Positions 18,426 to 26,893 of a stretch of 64,000 nt of DNA are shown here, piece by piece (within the stretch, counting starts at the first letter, position 1; each line of letters starts with the position of its first letter). The translations under genes and the position numbers were made by a program. The stretch is taken from assembly GCA_964496875.1 (NCBI GenBank), contig CAZCBH010000010.1:1-64000 (forward strand). The letters run 5' to 3'. Origin of the DNA: RI-106 sp964496875. GTDB lineage: Bacteria; Cyanobacteriota; Vampirovibrionia; Obscuribacterales; Obscuribacteraceae. The notes under the pieces were generated by a model. The model saw only the letters and a list, made by a program, of their open reading frames with translations, was not told the origin of the DNA and ran no database searches.

Positions 18426-19796
18426 ATGGTGCATTCAAGCAGATTCGAAAAGAGAAGCCGACGGGGAGGTAGGCAAGCCGCCGCTTTATTTGCCCTGCTC
18501 ATTCTTCTCAGCCCCCTGGCCGGATATTCGGCTGAATCAGAATCAGAATCAGGAGCAGAAACAAAAAAAGACGAGACTACCACTCCCCAGGCTTCCCCCA
18601 GCATCGAAATGGAGCAAAAACTAGAATCTCTTGCCAAAGAGAAGGCAGATGCCGAAGAGGCAAAAAAGGCTGAAGAAGCCGAGAAAGCAGCCATGGAAGC
18701 GGCAGCTGCAGGAGAGGTGAGAGAGAAGAGCGCATCTTCTGATAAGAAAAGCGGCTCTATGAAGCTCTTTGGTCGGATCGAGCAGATCTCCGCTTCCGGC
18801 GATGTGAAGATGCCTGTTCTCAAGGCTATGACCGCCAAGCTAGATCCCCGGGGCAAGAAAGTCGAGACCGGGGTGGACGAAAACGTCTATTCCGGTTCTA
18901 TCACCCAGAACTTCCCCACCGACTTCCGGGGGCAGTGGGGCGGAACCCTGGAGATCTGGAGCTATCATTACAGTCCGCTCTATTTGCAAGTCGACCGAGC
19001 CGAAGCTGTTCAGACGGTGAAGATATTGCAGCGGGGACGCAAAGGCAATGTCAATTTCGACTTCTTCCAGGACAGCCGGGGTAAGACCACGCTCAAACCG
19101 GCCGAGGTTCTTGTCTCGGTGCCGATGAAAGATACTTACTCTTATGGTCAGATGATGAAAGGGACCACCGATATGCAGAAGCAGATGGCGCCTTTCAACA
19201 AACAGTTCGAGCAGGTGATGGGCAATATGGAAGCGCCGGTGGTTAAAATCAACTTCGGCAATTTCCAGACCGACGGGGTAACCGTAACCGGTGTGTCGGG
19301 GAATCAGGCCAGGCAGTCTGTGGTCAAGAACGTTATCCGGCAACTGGCTCCCAATGTAATAGAGCAGCAGATTGTTACCAGAAGCGTAACCAAAGTGAAA
19401 GGGACGAATAAGACCAATACCGGCTATGCCGAAAGTGTGCTGCGTTTCAAAAAGCTCAGTGACCAGAAGCTCTATGTCTTGACCGCTTCTGTGAACTACA
19501 CGAGTTCTGGCAAGTATCTCGACAAACTGATTATGTATGGAACCGTGGACCGGGGTAGATTGGTCCAGACCGATCCGATGGCCGGTCTCAACAAAATGAT
19601 GGGTGGGATGATGAATCTCCAGGGGCTCGGAAATATGTTCGGGATGCCGACGACAAATTCAGGCGGCAAAAGTCCGTTTGCCGTGCCGGGAGCCTCAGGG
19701 CAGCCTGTCCCTCAGGGCTCGACTCAAATTCAGGGCATGCCTGAAGGTTTCAATCCCTACGATATTCTGAAAAGAATGAACCAGCAGAATAAATAG
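18426..19796 (+). CDS. Unknown exported protein with coiled coil, 456 aa
   Basis: The start has AGAGG nine bases upstream. A basic N-terminus and hydrophobic stretch (about 18-38) ending near 'GYSAES' form a signal peptide. A Glu/Lys/Ala-rich coiled coil (about 60-100) follows. The central 270 residues look like a compact domain of beta-strands ('GGTLEIWSYHYSPLYLQVDR', 'SVPMKDTYSYGQMMKGTTD'). The last 70 residues are rich in Met, Gly, Pro and Gln and probably disordered. No family was recognised. Function is unknown; an envelope or extracellular role fits. Confidence 0.75.
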   Translation: MVHSSRFEKRSRRGGRQAAALFALLILLSPLAGYSAESESESGAETKKDETTTPQASPSIEMEQKLESLAKEKADAEEAKKAEEAEKAAMEAAAAGEVREKSASSDKKSGSMKLFGRIEQISASGDVKMPVLKAMTAKLDPRGKKVETGVDENVYSGSITQNFPTDFRGQWGGTLEIWSYHYSPLYLQVDRAEAVQTVKILQRGRKGNVNFDFFQDSRGKTTLKPAEVLVSVPMKDTYSYGQMMKGTTDMQKQMAPFNKQFEQVMGNMEAPVVKINFGNFQTDGVTVTGVSGNQARQSVVKNVIRQLAPNVIEQQIVTRSVTKVKGTNKTNTGYAESVLRFKKLSDQKLYVLTASVNYTSSGKYLDKLIMYGTVDRGRLVQTDPMAGLNKMMGGMMNLQGLGNMFGMPTTNSGGKSPFAVPGASGQPVPQGSTQIQGMPEGFNPYDILKRMNQQNK

Positions 19797-19849
19797 TGGG
19801 TTATATTTGATCCGGTTTAACCCCCTATGTATTGAAGGCGTATATTGCC

Positions 19850-20368
19850 ATGACCATACAGTCTCTAGCCCAGTTTGTGGACGACATGATCGTCCAGAGC
19901 GACTACCCAGGCTTCGAGCCCCGGGCATACAAGATTGGTCTCAGTCAGGATCTTCTCAAAGGTCCCGCCAAGCTCTTTGGTCAGGCTCTCGACCATGATT
20001 CGATATATGTCCGGCTGGTCGCCCTGCGCTGGTTTCAAGAACGTCCCCAGTATCTGAAGCCCTATATTCGCCCTGTGTTGGCCATGGTCGACAGCGAAGA
20101 CCACTGGCTCAGGATGGAGTCGATAATGGCGCTGGAGAGGCTGCATCAACCCTCTGAGGAGATCGCGTCCAAAGTTGCTGAGCATCTCTTCGATGAGGAG
20201 ATTGTCGTGCAGCAGGTGGCAGCCAGAGCGCTTGGAAAAATCGGCAAGAGATTGAAGTTGAAAGATGGGGTCGTAATAGATTCTTTGACCCGGGTCGCCC
20301 GGGATGGCGATGCTCTCGTCAAGCGCAAGGCGGAAAAAGCGTTGCGGAAAATAGGTGTCTATAACTGA
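19850..20368 (+). CDS. HEAT-repeat protein
   Basis: I chose the ATG at 19850 (TTG at 19832 is in frame but has no better ribosome site). About 172 residues of paired helices with HEAT-like units: 'DSIYVRLVALRWFQERPQYL', 'DHWLRMESIMALERLHQP', 'EIVVQQVAARALGKIGKRL' and 'DALVKRKAEKALRKIGVY'. The pattern is that of PBS-lyase-type HEAT repeats, which serve as protein-binding scaffolds. It follows the secreted unknown gene by about 50 bases and overlaps the convergent gene by ten bases. Confidence 0.78.
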   Translation: MTIQSLAQFVDDMIVQSDYPGFEPRAYKIGLSQDLLKGPAKLFGQALDHDSIYVRLVALRWFQERPQYLKPYIRPVLAMVDSEDHWLRMESIMALERLHQPSEEIASKVAEHLFDEEIVVQQVAARALGKIGKRLKLKDGVVIDSLTRVARDGDALVKRKAEKALRKIGVYN

Positions 20369-20781
20369 GCTCTGAGGGACTTGCTTACGGTTTTCAGACG
20401 ATCTGCGAATTTGTGCTCATTGACCAGTCGGCTATAAAAGTCATGTTCAAAGTATTGCTCTAGAAAGTTCCAGTTGTAGTCGACTATCTTCGCAAGCGAA
20501 TCAGAGACTGTCTTGATCTCTGAGGCAAGCTGCTTGAACTCGTCGATAAGCCCTGGTTCAATATCATAACTCTTGTCTTTGAAGTGTCTGTGCAAAGAAG
20601 CCAGAGTCGTTGCCAGACCTTCTGCCAGACCATGAAGATACTCACGAATCATCTTTTCTTCCAGGGTGACCCTCTTGTCTTTCAGAGAGAGGAGAGTCTT
20701 CGATATGGTAAGAATCGCTCCGGTAGCCGCTTCTATCGCTTCGATGGCGGGCTCTGAATCAGGCTCTTTACTTTGATGCAT
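20359..20781 (-). CDS. Unknown helical protein, 140 aa
   Basis: Entirely helical-looking, without signal peptide or membrane segment. Heptad-like patterns occur in 'ILTISKTLLSLKDKRVTLEE' and 'EFKQLASEIKTVSDSLAKIV', so it could form a coiled coil or four-helix bundle. It overlaps the 3' end of the HEAT-repeat gene by ten bases on the opposite strand. No family was recognised. Confidence 0.65.
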   Translation of the reverse strand: MHQSKEPDSEPAIEAIEAATGAILTISKTLLSLKDKRVTLEEKMIREYLHGLAEGLATTLASLHRHFKDKSYDIEPGLIDEFKQLASEIKTVSDSLAKIVDYNWNFLEQYFEHDFYSRLVNEHKFADRLKTVSKSLRAQL

Positions 20782-20795
20782 CTTCTCAAAACCAA

Positions 20796-20830
20796 AAATC
20801 CGTTGTACCTGAATAGATTACAACGGATTT
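20796..20830. terminator. Hairpin terminator downstream of the RHH region
   Basis: A 12-base perfect inverted repeat (20796-20807 and 20819-20830) with an 11-base loop. T runs lie on both outer sides: cgattttttt on the plus side, and ttggtttt on the minus side. It lies between the minus-strand RHH gene and the 140-residue gene and could stop transcription from either direction. Confidence 0.65.
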
Positions 20831-20865
20831 CGATTTTTTTGCTGTAGCAGTTCCGGATAGAACTA

Positions 20866-20963
20866 TTGTGTTGTCGACTGGACCAGTTTCAATCAGGAGG
20901 TTTTGATTATGCTTCGCTTCGTTGGCTATCGAAGAAAATAGGTAGGTCCAGTCAACAACACAA
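20866..20963. repeat. 19-base inverted repeat enclosing a ten-codon frame
   Basis: Arms at 20866-20884 and 20945-20963 match in 18 of 19 positions (the odd pair can be G:U in RNA). They enclose 60 bases. Inside is AGGAGG at 20895-20900 and, eight bases on, an ATG at 20909 opening a ten-codon plus-strand frame that stops at 20941. The ACTGGAC core of the arms recurs in the inverted repeat upstream of the RHH gene at 21222-21252. It may be a structured RNA, a leader peptide, or the edge of a small mobile cassette. Confidence 0.6.
20909..20941 (+). CDS. Possible ten-residue leader peptide MLRFVGYRRK
   Basis: A very short frame whose only support is an ideal ribosome-binding site, AGGAGG with eight-base spacing, which is stronger than that of most long genes in the window. 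The product is basic. It sits in the loop of the 19-base inverted repeat. It could be a regulatory leader peptide, or the site may be fortuitous. Confidence 0.25.
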   Translation: MLRFVGYRRK

Positions 20964-20975
20964 AGATTTTGACGA

Positions 20976-21188
20976 CTAGGATGTAATCGTCGGTGTAAGA
21001 GCAGGTTTCTCAGATACTTCCAGGGTGGATACTTGCAACTGAGCTCCCTGGGTTCTTCTGAAGTTATCGAGATAACGGCGCAGAGCTTCTCTTATCAAAT
21101 CAGATCTGGTTCTGTGCTCACACTTGGCTATGTAGTCCACCTGCTCTAGCATGGCTGGTGGTAGCGCGATCAGTACTTTCTTGGGCAT
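20976..21188 (-). CDS. Ribbon-helix-helix (CopG/Arc-type) DNA-binding protein
   Basis: Seventy residues. The N-terminal strand 'KKVLIALPPAMLEQVD' followed by 'RTRSDLIREALRRYLDNFRR' is the classical ribbon-helix-helix dimer fold, as in CopG, NikR N-terminus or antitoxins. The last 20 residues are Thr/Ser/Glu-rich and could hold an interaction tail. GAGGA lies just upstream of the ATG. No toxin gene is adjacent on either side, so it is either a lone regulator or an orphan antitoxin. An inverted repeat 34-64 bases upstream is a good autoregulation site. Confidence 0.85.
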   Translation of the reverse strand: MPKKVLIALPPAMLEQVDYIAKCEHRTRSDLIREALRRYLDNFRRTQGAQLQVSTLEVSEKPALTPTITS

Positions 21189-21221
21189 CTATTAGTTCCT
21201 CACAACGGCAGAGTTTTCCAC

Positions 21222-21252
21222 TGGACTACTTGTTCGTGTTTCCTGTAGTCCA
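21222..21252 (-). promoter_or_regulatory. Putative RHH operator
   Basis: Perfect 8-base inverted repeat (21222-21229 and 21245-21252) with a 15-base spacer, upstream of the RHH start. A minus-strand TATAAA-like box lies just upstream near 21270. RHH proteins usually repress their own genes through such sites. The ACTGGAC half-site also occurs in the downstream 19-base repeat. Confidence 0.45.
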
Positions 21253-22012
21253 AATACTTTTTGCACGGTTTTATAAAAATTGATTACCGTGAGATTGGTG
21301 GCAGCGGGATCAATCAACCACCATCGACGGGTATAAACTTTACACACCTTCGGCAATATCGTAAAGGTCTGAAAGGGGCATAAATGCTCAATTATGGTTG
21401 AAATTGCATAAAAGGTTTTTCCGAATTTCGGAAAAGCAATACTGGTAAGAATCAGATACTGTCGAGGTTCTAAGTAAGACAAATCTATACACGTTTGTAT
21501 TAGCAGAAGACATATACGAGGGCTTGCAAAACTCAACTTTTGTGCTAAGGGATGTATCGCAGATCTGTTGAAATTCCGTTACAGTACGGACCGAAATAGT
21601 ACGTAGCATTGTCTTACTGATTGCCTTCGTAGGCTTGTTCAAACTGTGATGCAATCAGGGTTGCGGGTGAATTGCCCGTGCCGGAAATCAAACATTTAGC
21701 GCTCCTAATATGGTTGCACATCACTACCCGAATCTCATATCAAATGCATGTCAATCTTATGCAGATTCCTGCCCCTATCGCTGATACCATTTATGGTACT
21801 AATCTGAAATTAAGTAATCTCGTTCATCTGAATATTGCCTGGCTGTACCATTCGACCTCAGAAATTTATCTGTTCTAAACAATTGCTGTATTGGGCAACA
21901 GTACTTGTTTTTACTCGTGTAGTAGATGGTTCGGTCAAGTTTCTTTACTCAGTTACTTCTCTGAAAGATGAGCTAATATCATCATGGTCAAACAGAAGGA
22001 ATTCCTTTATAT
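21253..22012. other. AT-richer gene-poor stretch
   Basis: About 760 bases between the RHH gene and xthA with short, poorly coding frames in all phases. Composition is more AT-rich than the neighbours. A frame at 21732 onward begins like a folded-protein N-terminus ('MHVNLMQIPAPIADTIYGT') but soon loses protein character, so it may be a gene remnant. No RNA gene was recognised. Confidence 0.4.
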
Positions 22013-22783
22013 ATGATTCTTGCAAGTTGGAACGTGAACTCTATCGGAGTACGGCTGCCCCTGGTCATCGACTGGCTCAAAGAGAGTAAAGTCGATGTTC
22101 TTTGTATCCAGGAAACCAAGTGTGTTGATGAGAAGTTCCCGAAAGACGACTTTCTCGCCATTGGTTATCAAAGCGCATATTTCGGTCAGAAAACCTATAA
22201 CGGTGTGGCTATTGTTTCGCGGTCGGAGATAACCGCAGTGGAGACCAACTTCCCCGGTATTCCGAATCCTGAACAAGCACGTTTTGTCAAAGCGGAAATT
22301 GAAAGTGTCACGATACTTAATTCATATATTCCTAATGGATCCGAGCCGGGCTCTGACAAGTTCGAATACAAGATGGCTTTTTTAAAAGCGCTCAGTCAGC
22401 ATCTGAGCGATCGTTATTCGAAGGACAGTCGACTGCTCTTGTGCGGAGATTTCAATATCGCTCCACTTGATCTAGACGTCTATGATCCCGACAAGACGAA
22501 GGGTCAGATTCTAGTATCCGACGAAGAGAGAGCTGCTCTCGAGAAGCTCAAGGACTGGGGCTTTGTCGACGGCTTTCGCAAACATGTAGAGGAAGGAGGG
22601 CACTACACGTGGTGGGACTATCGTCAGATGGCCTTTCGCAGAAAGATGGGTTATCGAATTGATCATGTATGGCTATCCGAGGGTCTGGCGCCGGCCTGTG
22701 TCGGCTCCTGGATTGATATCAGCCCGCGCAAAAAAGAGAGACCATCGGACCATACTCCGATTCTAGTTGAGTTGAAAGTATAG
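22013..22783 (+). CDS. xthA: Exodeoxyribonuclease III
   Basis: AP endonuclease and 3'-5' exonuclease of base-excision repair. Catalytic segments are complete: 'LASWNVNSIGVRLP' (Asn), 'VLCIQETKC' (Glu), 'LLLCGDFNIAP' (Asp, Asn), 'GYRIDHVWLS' and 'PSDHTPILVEL' (Asp-His). Length of 256 residues is normal. It stands alone after a long noncoding stretch and converges on the acyl-CoA dehydrogenase gene ten bases away. Confidence 0.96.
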   Translation: MILASWNVNSIGVRLPLVIDWLKESKVDVLCIQETKCVDEKFPKDDFLAIGYQSAYFGQKTYNGVAIVSRSEITAVETNFPGIPNPEQARFVKAEIESVTILNSYIPNGSEPGSDKFEYKMAFLKALSQHLSDRYSKDSRLLLCGDFNIAPLDLDVYDPDKTKGQILVSDEERAALEKLKDWGFVDGFRKHVEEGGHYTWWDYRQMAFRRKMGYRIDHVWLSEGLAPACVGSWIDISPRKKERPSDHTPILVELKV

Positions 22784-22793
22784 CTCTCAGATC

Positions 22794-24728
22794 CTAGGCC
22801 TTGGCTTTCTGTCTGCTTTTGGTGTCTTCGTTCTTTTCATAAGAGAAGATGATGTCAGCCTTTTCTATGCCCTGCAGGTCTTTGAACTCGCCTTCGATAA
22901 TGAGATCGGCAAGTTTGGAGCAGTCACGGAAATAGCTGTCGGAAGGTCTCTCTCCTTCTAGCTTTCTGGTCAGATCTTGGCAGAGAATATCGGCAGCCAT
23001 AGTAGTGACCCGATCGTTTTTCTCGTGGGCCCAGAGGGCGGTGACGATCATGATCACCGTATCCTGCACCCGACCCGACATCTCTGCGATGCGACATTGT
23101 CTATCCGGCAGCTTGAGCTGGTGTTTGACCATCGCTTCGCTGAGTTCGAGAGGATGCTGATGCATCTGCTCCAGAGCGAAATTGAGATGTGTGTTCAGCT
23201 TGGGATCCATGCCCTGGATCTCACGCTTATCCTTGCCGCCCATGATCTGATTGACATACCACCAGCCAAAGGCGCTCAGTTCGCTCTTCAGCTTCCAGGC
23301 ATGGGCAGGGTTCAGGGGATTGAAGGCTTTGATGCCGTGCTTCTGCAGAGCCAGGCCTACCGGCTCGAAATAGGTACTGCCATGTTCTTTAGCCAGAGAC
23401 TTGAAGAAAGCCATACCGAGCATCTCGCCTTCTCCCTCATAGATACAGGGGGCGAGAAAATCGTGGACATTGTCACCGAAGAGATGACCCTGGACGAAGG
23501 AGCGTCCGCCGTGGGTCTTCATAAACAGCTCGATGGCGCACTCTTTCTCCGCTTCGCTTCCGAATATCTTAGCGATGATGCACTCCAGCTCTCCGCGGTA
23601 GCCCTGATCTAACAGCCAGGAGCCCCAGGAGACCAGGGCATCGGATCCGGCTATGAGAGCGGCAGCTCTGGCTATTCTTCGCTTCACCAGCTCGCGCGTT
23701 TCAATCTTTTTGCCGTAGGTCTCGCGAAAATCGGCCCAGGGCAGCATATTTGCCAGCATCATCCGCATTACCCCAGAGGCGGTGGCGCAGAGAGCCAGTC
23801 TTCCCATGTTGAGGCCATGATAGGCCACGGTCAGACCATCGCCTTTTAGCGGAACTAGAAGATTATCTTTCGGGACTTTGAAGTCGGTAAATTTGAGACC
23901 GTTGTTATAGGCATGAGAAAGAGCATGCAGTTTGTAGTCGACAATCTGGAAATGCTCATTCTGTTTTGGCGGTAACTCGGCAATAATCGCTGCCGGCTTA
24001 CCGTCCACCAGACAGACTATACCTACCGTTCTGCCTTCGATGGCGTTGGTGATGAAGAGCTTTTCTCCATTGATCACATAGTGATCGCCTTCAAGAACCG
24101 CAGTTGTTTTGAGGGCGGTGAGGTCGGAGCCCGCGCCGGGTTCGGTCAGAGCGAAGGCCGAGAGCATCTCGCCCGATGCCAGCTTGGGAAGATATTTCTC
24201 TTTCTGGGCATCGTTTCCGAAGGTTCTGAGCGGATCGACCGCACCAATACAACCGTGCACCGAAGCGAGACCGGCTATGGTGGGCTCGATAGTGGCCACC
24301 CTGGTTAAAAATGCCATGAACTCTCTTACCGTGACACCCTGACCACCGTATTTTTTGTCGATCAAAAGACCCCAATAGCCCGCCTTAGAAAGTTCGTTGA
24401 GCAGATCGTTCGATATTTTTCCTCTCTCGTCGTACTGGGCATTACGTCTGCGGTAATCGCGAATCACCTCCAGCGATTTCTGCATTACGGGGTTCGAGAG
24501 TATGTCAGGCTTCTCTTGCGGAGTAGTAAATAGGTCGATAGGGATGGACGACTCCCAGACTGCCCGGTGAACCGGCGAGTTCACCGTCTTATATTGCGCT
24601 GCGAAAAGAGCTTCCACCTCGTCGTCGACCCGGTCGACAGCCCCGGTCCGTCTGGCTTCTTCCTCGCTCTTGCCCGAAAGGCGCATCGCTGTTTCGGCAA
24701 AACTGGTTTCTTTTTCTGGATTTGTCAT
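22794..24728 (-). CDS. Acyl-CoA dehydrogenase, long form
   Basis: FAD enzyme introducing the alpha-beta double bond in fatty acyl-CoA. FAD/substrate motifs: 'SAFALTEPGAGSDLTALKTT', 'LFITNAIEGRTVGIV', and 'IYEGEGEMLGMAFF' near the catalytic region. At 644 residues it is much longer than the usual 380. About 75 extra residues precede the dehydrogenase domain (starting near 'MQKSLEVIRDYRRRNAQ'), and a C-terminal helical extension of about 150 residues follows, as in FadE-type or VLCAD-type enzymes. The chain-length preference is unknown. It is divergent from the DUF4139 gene. Confidence 0.92.
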   Translation of the reverse strand: MTNPEKETSFAETAMRLSGKSEEEARRTGAVDRVDDEVEALFAAQYKTVNSPVHRAVWESSIPIDLFTTPQEKPDILSNPVMQKSLEVIRDYRRRNAQYDERGKISNDLLNELSKAGYWGLLIDKKYGGQGVTVREFMAFLTRVATIEPTIAGLASVHGCIGAVDPLRTFGNDAQKEKYLPKLASGEMLSAFALTEPGAGSDLTALKTTAVLEGDHYVINGEKLFITNAIEGRTVGIVCLVDGKPAAIIAELPPKQNEHFQIVDYKLHALSHAYNNGLKFTDFKVPKDNLLVPLKGDGLTVAYHGLNMGRLALCATASGVMRMMLANMLPWADFRETYGKKIETRELVKRRIARAAALIAGSDALVSWGSWLLDQGYRGELECIIAKIFGSEAEKECAIELFMKTHGGRSFVQGHLFGDNVHDFLAPCIYEGEGEMLGMAFFKSLAKEHGSTYFEPVGLALQKHGIKAFNPLNPAHAWKLKSELSAFGWWYVNQIMGGKDKREIQGMDPKLNTHLNFALEQMHQHPLELSEAMVKHQLKLPDRQCRIAEMSGRVQDTVIMIVTALWAHEKNDRVTTMAADILCQDLTRKLEGERPSDSYFRDCSKLADLIIEGEFKDLQGIEKADIIFSYEKNEDTKSRQKAKA

Positions 24729-24907
24729 AATTTTTCCATGTAGACCTATATAAAGAATCCCAATGTAATTTTACCTAGGCTGAGAGGAATTGATTCATCT
24801 TCCGAGCGGGAATCTATACATAAGCAGTTTAATGTTTCCCGGACTGAAAACCTTTATTTGGTAGGCTTCTTCCACCTGGAAGTGGCGAGGGCGAATGAAA
24901 AACAGAT

Positions 24908-26887
24908 ATGAAAAATGAAAGCATAATTTCTCTTCCGATCAAGAAAGTCGCTCTTTATAAGCATGGAATGGGCTACTTTGAAAGGTCAGGCGCCCTGAAC
25001 GGAGCAGAACATGTCGAGTTGTCTTGCTCTTTAGACGAAATAGACGATATGCTCAAGTCACTGATTGTATTGAGCGATGCGGGCGGCCCGGCGAATATTA
25101 CCTATGATTCGAGCAAGCCGACTAATGAAAAACTCTCCGAATTCGGCTTCGACCTTCGCAAAGTAAAGGGTTTCCCCGATTTACTCAGTCAGCTCAAGGG
25201 GGCTTCGGTGATTGTCGATTTCGAAGACAGGCAGCTAGAAGGGCGTCTGACCGGGGTGGATCAGGCTGAAAGAGTAGTCGATGGTACGGTCGTCGTTGAC
25301 AACTATGCGGTTCTTTATTCTGCCCAGAATGGCTTGACCAGAGTCGATCTTGCCGCCATCAAGGGTATTAGATTCAAGGACGAGAAGCTCGCCGCCGAGG
25401 TCGCTCAACAGCTGGACCTGCTCTATCTCTCTTTCAGTAAAAAAGACCGCAAGAATCTACTAGTTAATCTCAATCAAGGTGGTCAGGGAAAGGTAACCAT
25501 CGCCTATTCGATACCGACACCTATATGGAAAACCAGCTATAGACTGGTATTTTTGCCGGAAGAGAGCTTGCTTCTGCAGGGCACGGCCATCGTCGACAAC
25601 GTCCAGGACGAAGACTGGGAGGACGTTGCCGTTACTCTGGTCTCGGCCCATCCTATCTCTTTCATCCAGCCTCTTTACGAACCTATAAAACCCCAGCGCA
25701 AAAGAATGCCGGCCCAGGGCCTCAGTTCCACCGACCCTTTTATTCCGGAAAGAGCCGTCCCGGCTGCTCCAGTGCCGGCAGGGGCGATGAGTCTACGTCA
25801 GGAAGCGGCTTTTGACGGTAGCTGGGGAGCCGCCTCGACAGGAGCAGGCGTCGCCTTGCAGATGCAGGATTTCGCCGGCTCTCTTGCCCTGTCTCTGGAT
25901 GTGGAAGCGGTGGAATCCGGGGAGCTTTTCGAGTATCGCATCGAAAAACCGGTGAGCATTCCCCGGGATAGTTCCAGCTTGATTCCTATCGTGCAACAGG
26001 AGATCAAAGGGGAGAGAGTCTCCCTGTTTAATGAAAACAAAAACAACGAGTTTCCCTATGCGGCGGTCAAGTTCAAGAACTCTACCGGGCTCACCCTGGA
26101 GAGCGGACCGGTGACGGTTTTCGAAGAGAGCTCCTACGCCGGCGAATGTCTTCTGGATGTGGTCAAGCCTGATGACAAAAGAATTCTGCCCTATGCCCTG
26201 GACAAGTCCATCGCCATAACCGTCCAGAGGAAAAATGAGGAGAAGCCGGTTTATCGAGTACAACTTCTGAACGGTATCTTGATAATGCACTCGAAACGGC
26301 TTTCAAGCATGGAATACAAGGTAGAGAATCTGGCAACAAAAGAGAAAGTGGTTTATATAGAGCATCCGGTCCAGGAGAACTGGAGCCTGGTTTCGGAGCA
26401 GGAACCGGAAGAGGAGACCAAGAACTTCTATCGTTTTCGCCTAGTGCTCTCGGCCTCTTCTAGCCGCCAACTTGTTGTGGAGACCGAATCACCCAGTCAA
26501 TACCAGATTAATATCGCCAACCTTCGTCAGCTAGACAATCAGTTTCAGTGGCTGCTTGCCCAGAATTTTGCCAGTGAAAGTTTCTTGGATTCTATAAAAG
26601 CAATGGGCACGCTTCTTTCGGAGATAGGTGACCTAAATGAGCGTATCTCTTCTATACAGGTAGAGATTAAGGACCAAAAGGACAATCAGGCTAGAGCCAG
26701 AGAGAACGTGAAGACTCTCGGGGCAAATGCCCTTCGCTTTCAAGAAGCGATAGAGAACATAGAAAACAGAATCGTCGAGTTACAATCCGACCTTGAAACG
26801 GCTAATACACTTTTGAAAGAGAAATACTCTAAATTGAAAGAGGCGGCCATGAAAGAGATGGAATCGGATCTGATTTTTAGAGGATAG
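24908..26887 (+). CDS. DUF4139-domain protein with C-terminal coiled coil
   Basis: 659 residues. It starts with 'KKVALYKHGMGYFERSGAL', the usual opening of the DUF4139/mucoidy-inhibitor-like family, and contains the beta-rich DUF4139 domain (about 175-540, e.g. 'VTIAYSIPTPIWKTSYRLVF'). The last 110 residues form a long coiled coil. Residues about 260-310 are a Pro/Ala-rich linker. I see no signal peptide, unlike many relatives. Function of the family is unknown. The next gene starts six bases later, so both are in one operon. Confidence 0.85.
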   Translation: MKNESIISLPIKKVALYKHGMGYFERSGALNGAEHVELSCSLDEIDDMLKSLIVLSDAGGPANITYDSSKPTNEKLSEFGFDLRKVKGFPDLLSQLKGASVIVDFEDRQLEGRLTGVDQAERVVDGTVVVDNYAVLYSAQNGLTRVDLAAIKGIRFKDEKLAAEVAQQLDLLYLSFSKKDRKNLLVNLNQGGQGKVTIAYSIPTPIWKTSYRLVFLPEESLLLQGTAIVDNVQDEDWEDVAVTLVSAHPISFIQPLYEPIKPQRKRMPAQGLSSTDPFIPERAVPAAPVPAGAMSLRQEAAFDGSWGAASTGAGVALQMQDFAGSLALSLDVEAVESGELFEYRIEKPVSIPRDSSSLIPIVQQEIKGERVSLFNENKNNEFPYAAVKFKNSTGLTLESGPVTVFEESSYAGECLLDVVKPDDKRILPYALDKSIAITVQRKNEEKPVYRVQLLNGILIMHSKRLSSMEYKVENLATKEKVVYIEHPVQENWSLVSEQEPEEETKNFYRFRLVLSASSSRQLVVETESPSQYQINIANLRQLDNQFQWLLAQNFASESFLDSIKAMGTLLSEIGDLNERISSIQVEIKDQKDNQARARENVKTLGANALRFQEAIENIENRIVELQSDLETANTLLKEKYSKLKEAAMKEMESDLIFRG

Positions 26888-26893
26888 CTCATC

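Noticed and set aside
21192..21536. 114-residue frame ending just before the RHH start
   Set aside because: Rich in Cys, Thr and aromatic residues with no domain; it covers the putative operator and promoter of the RHH gene.
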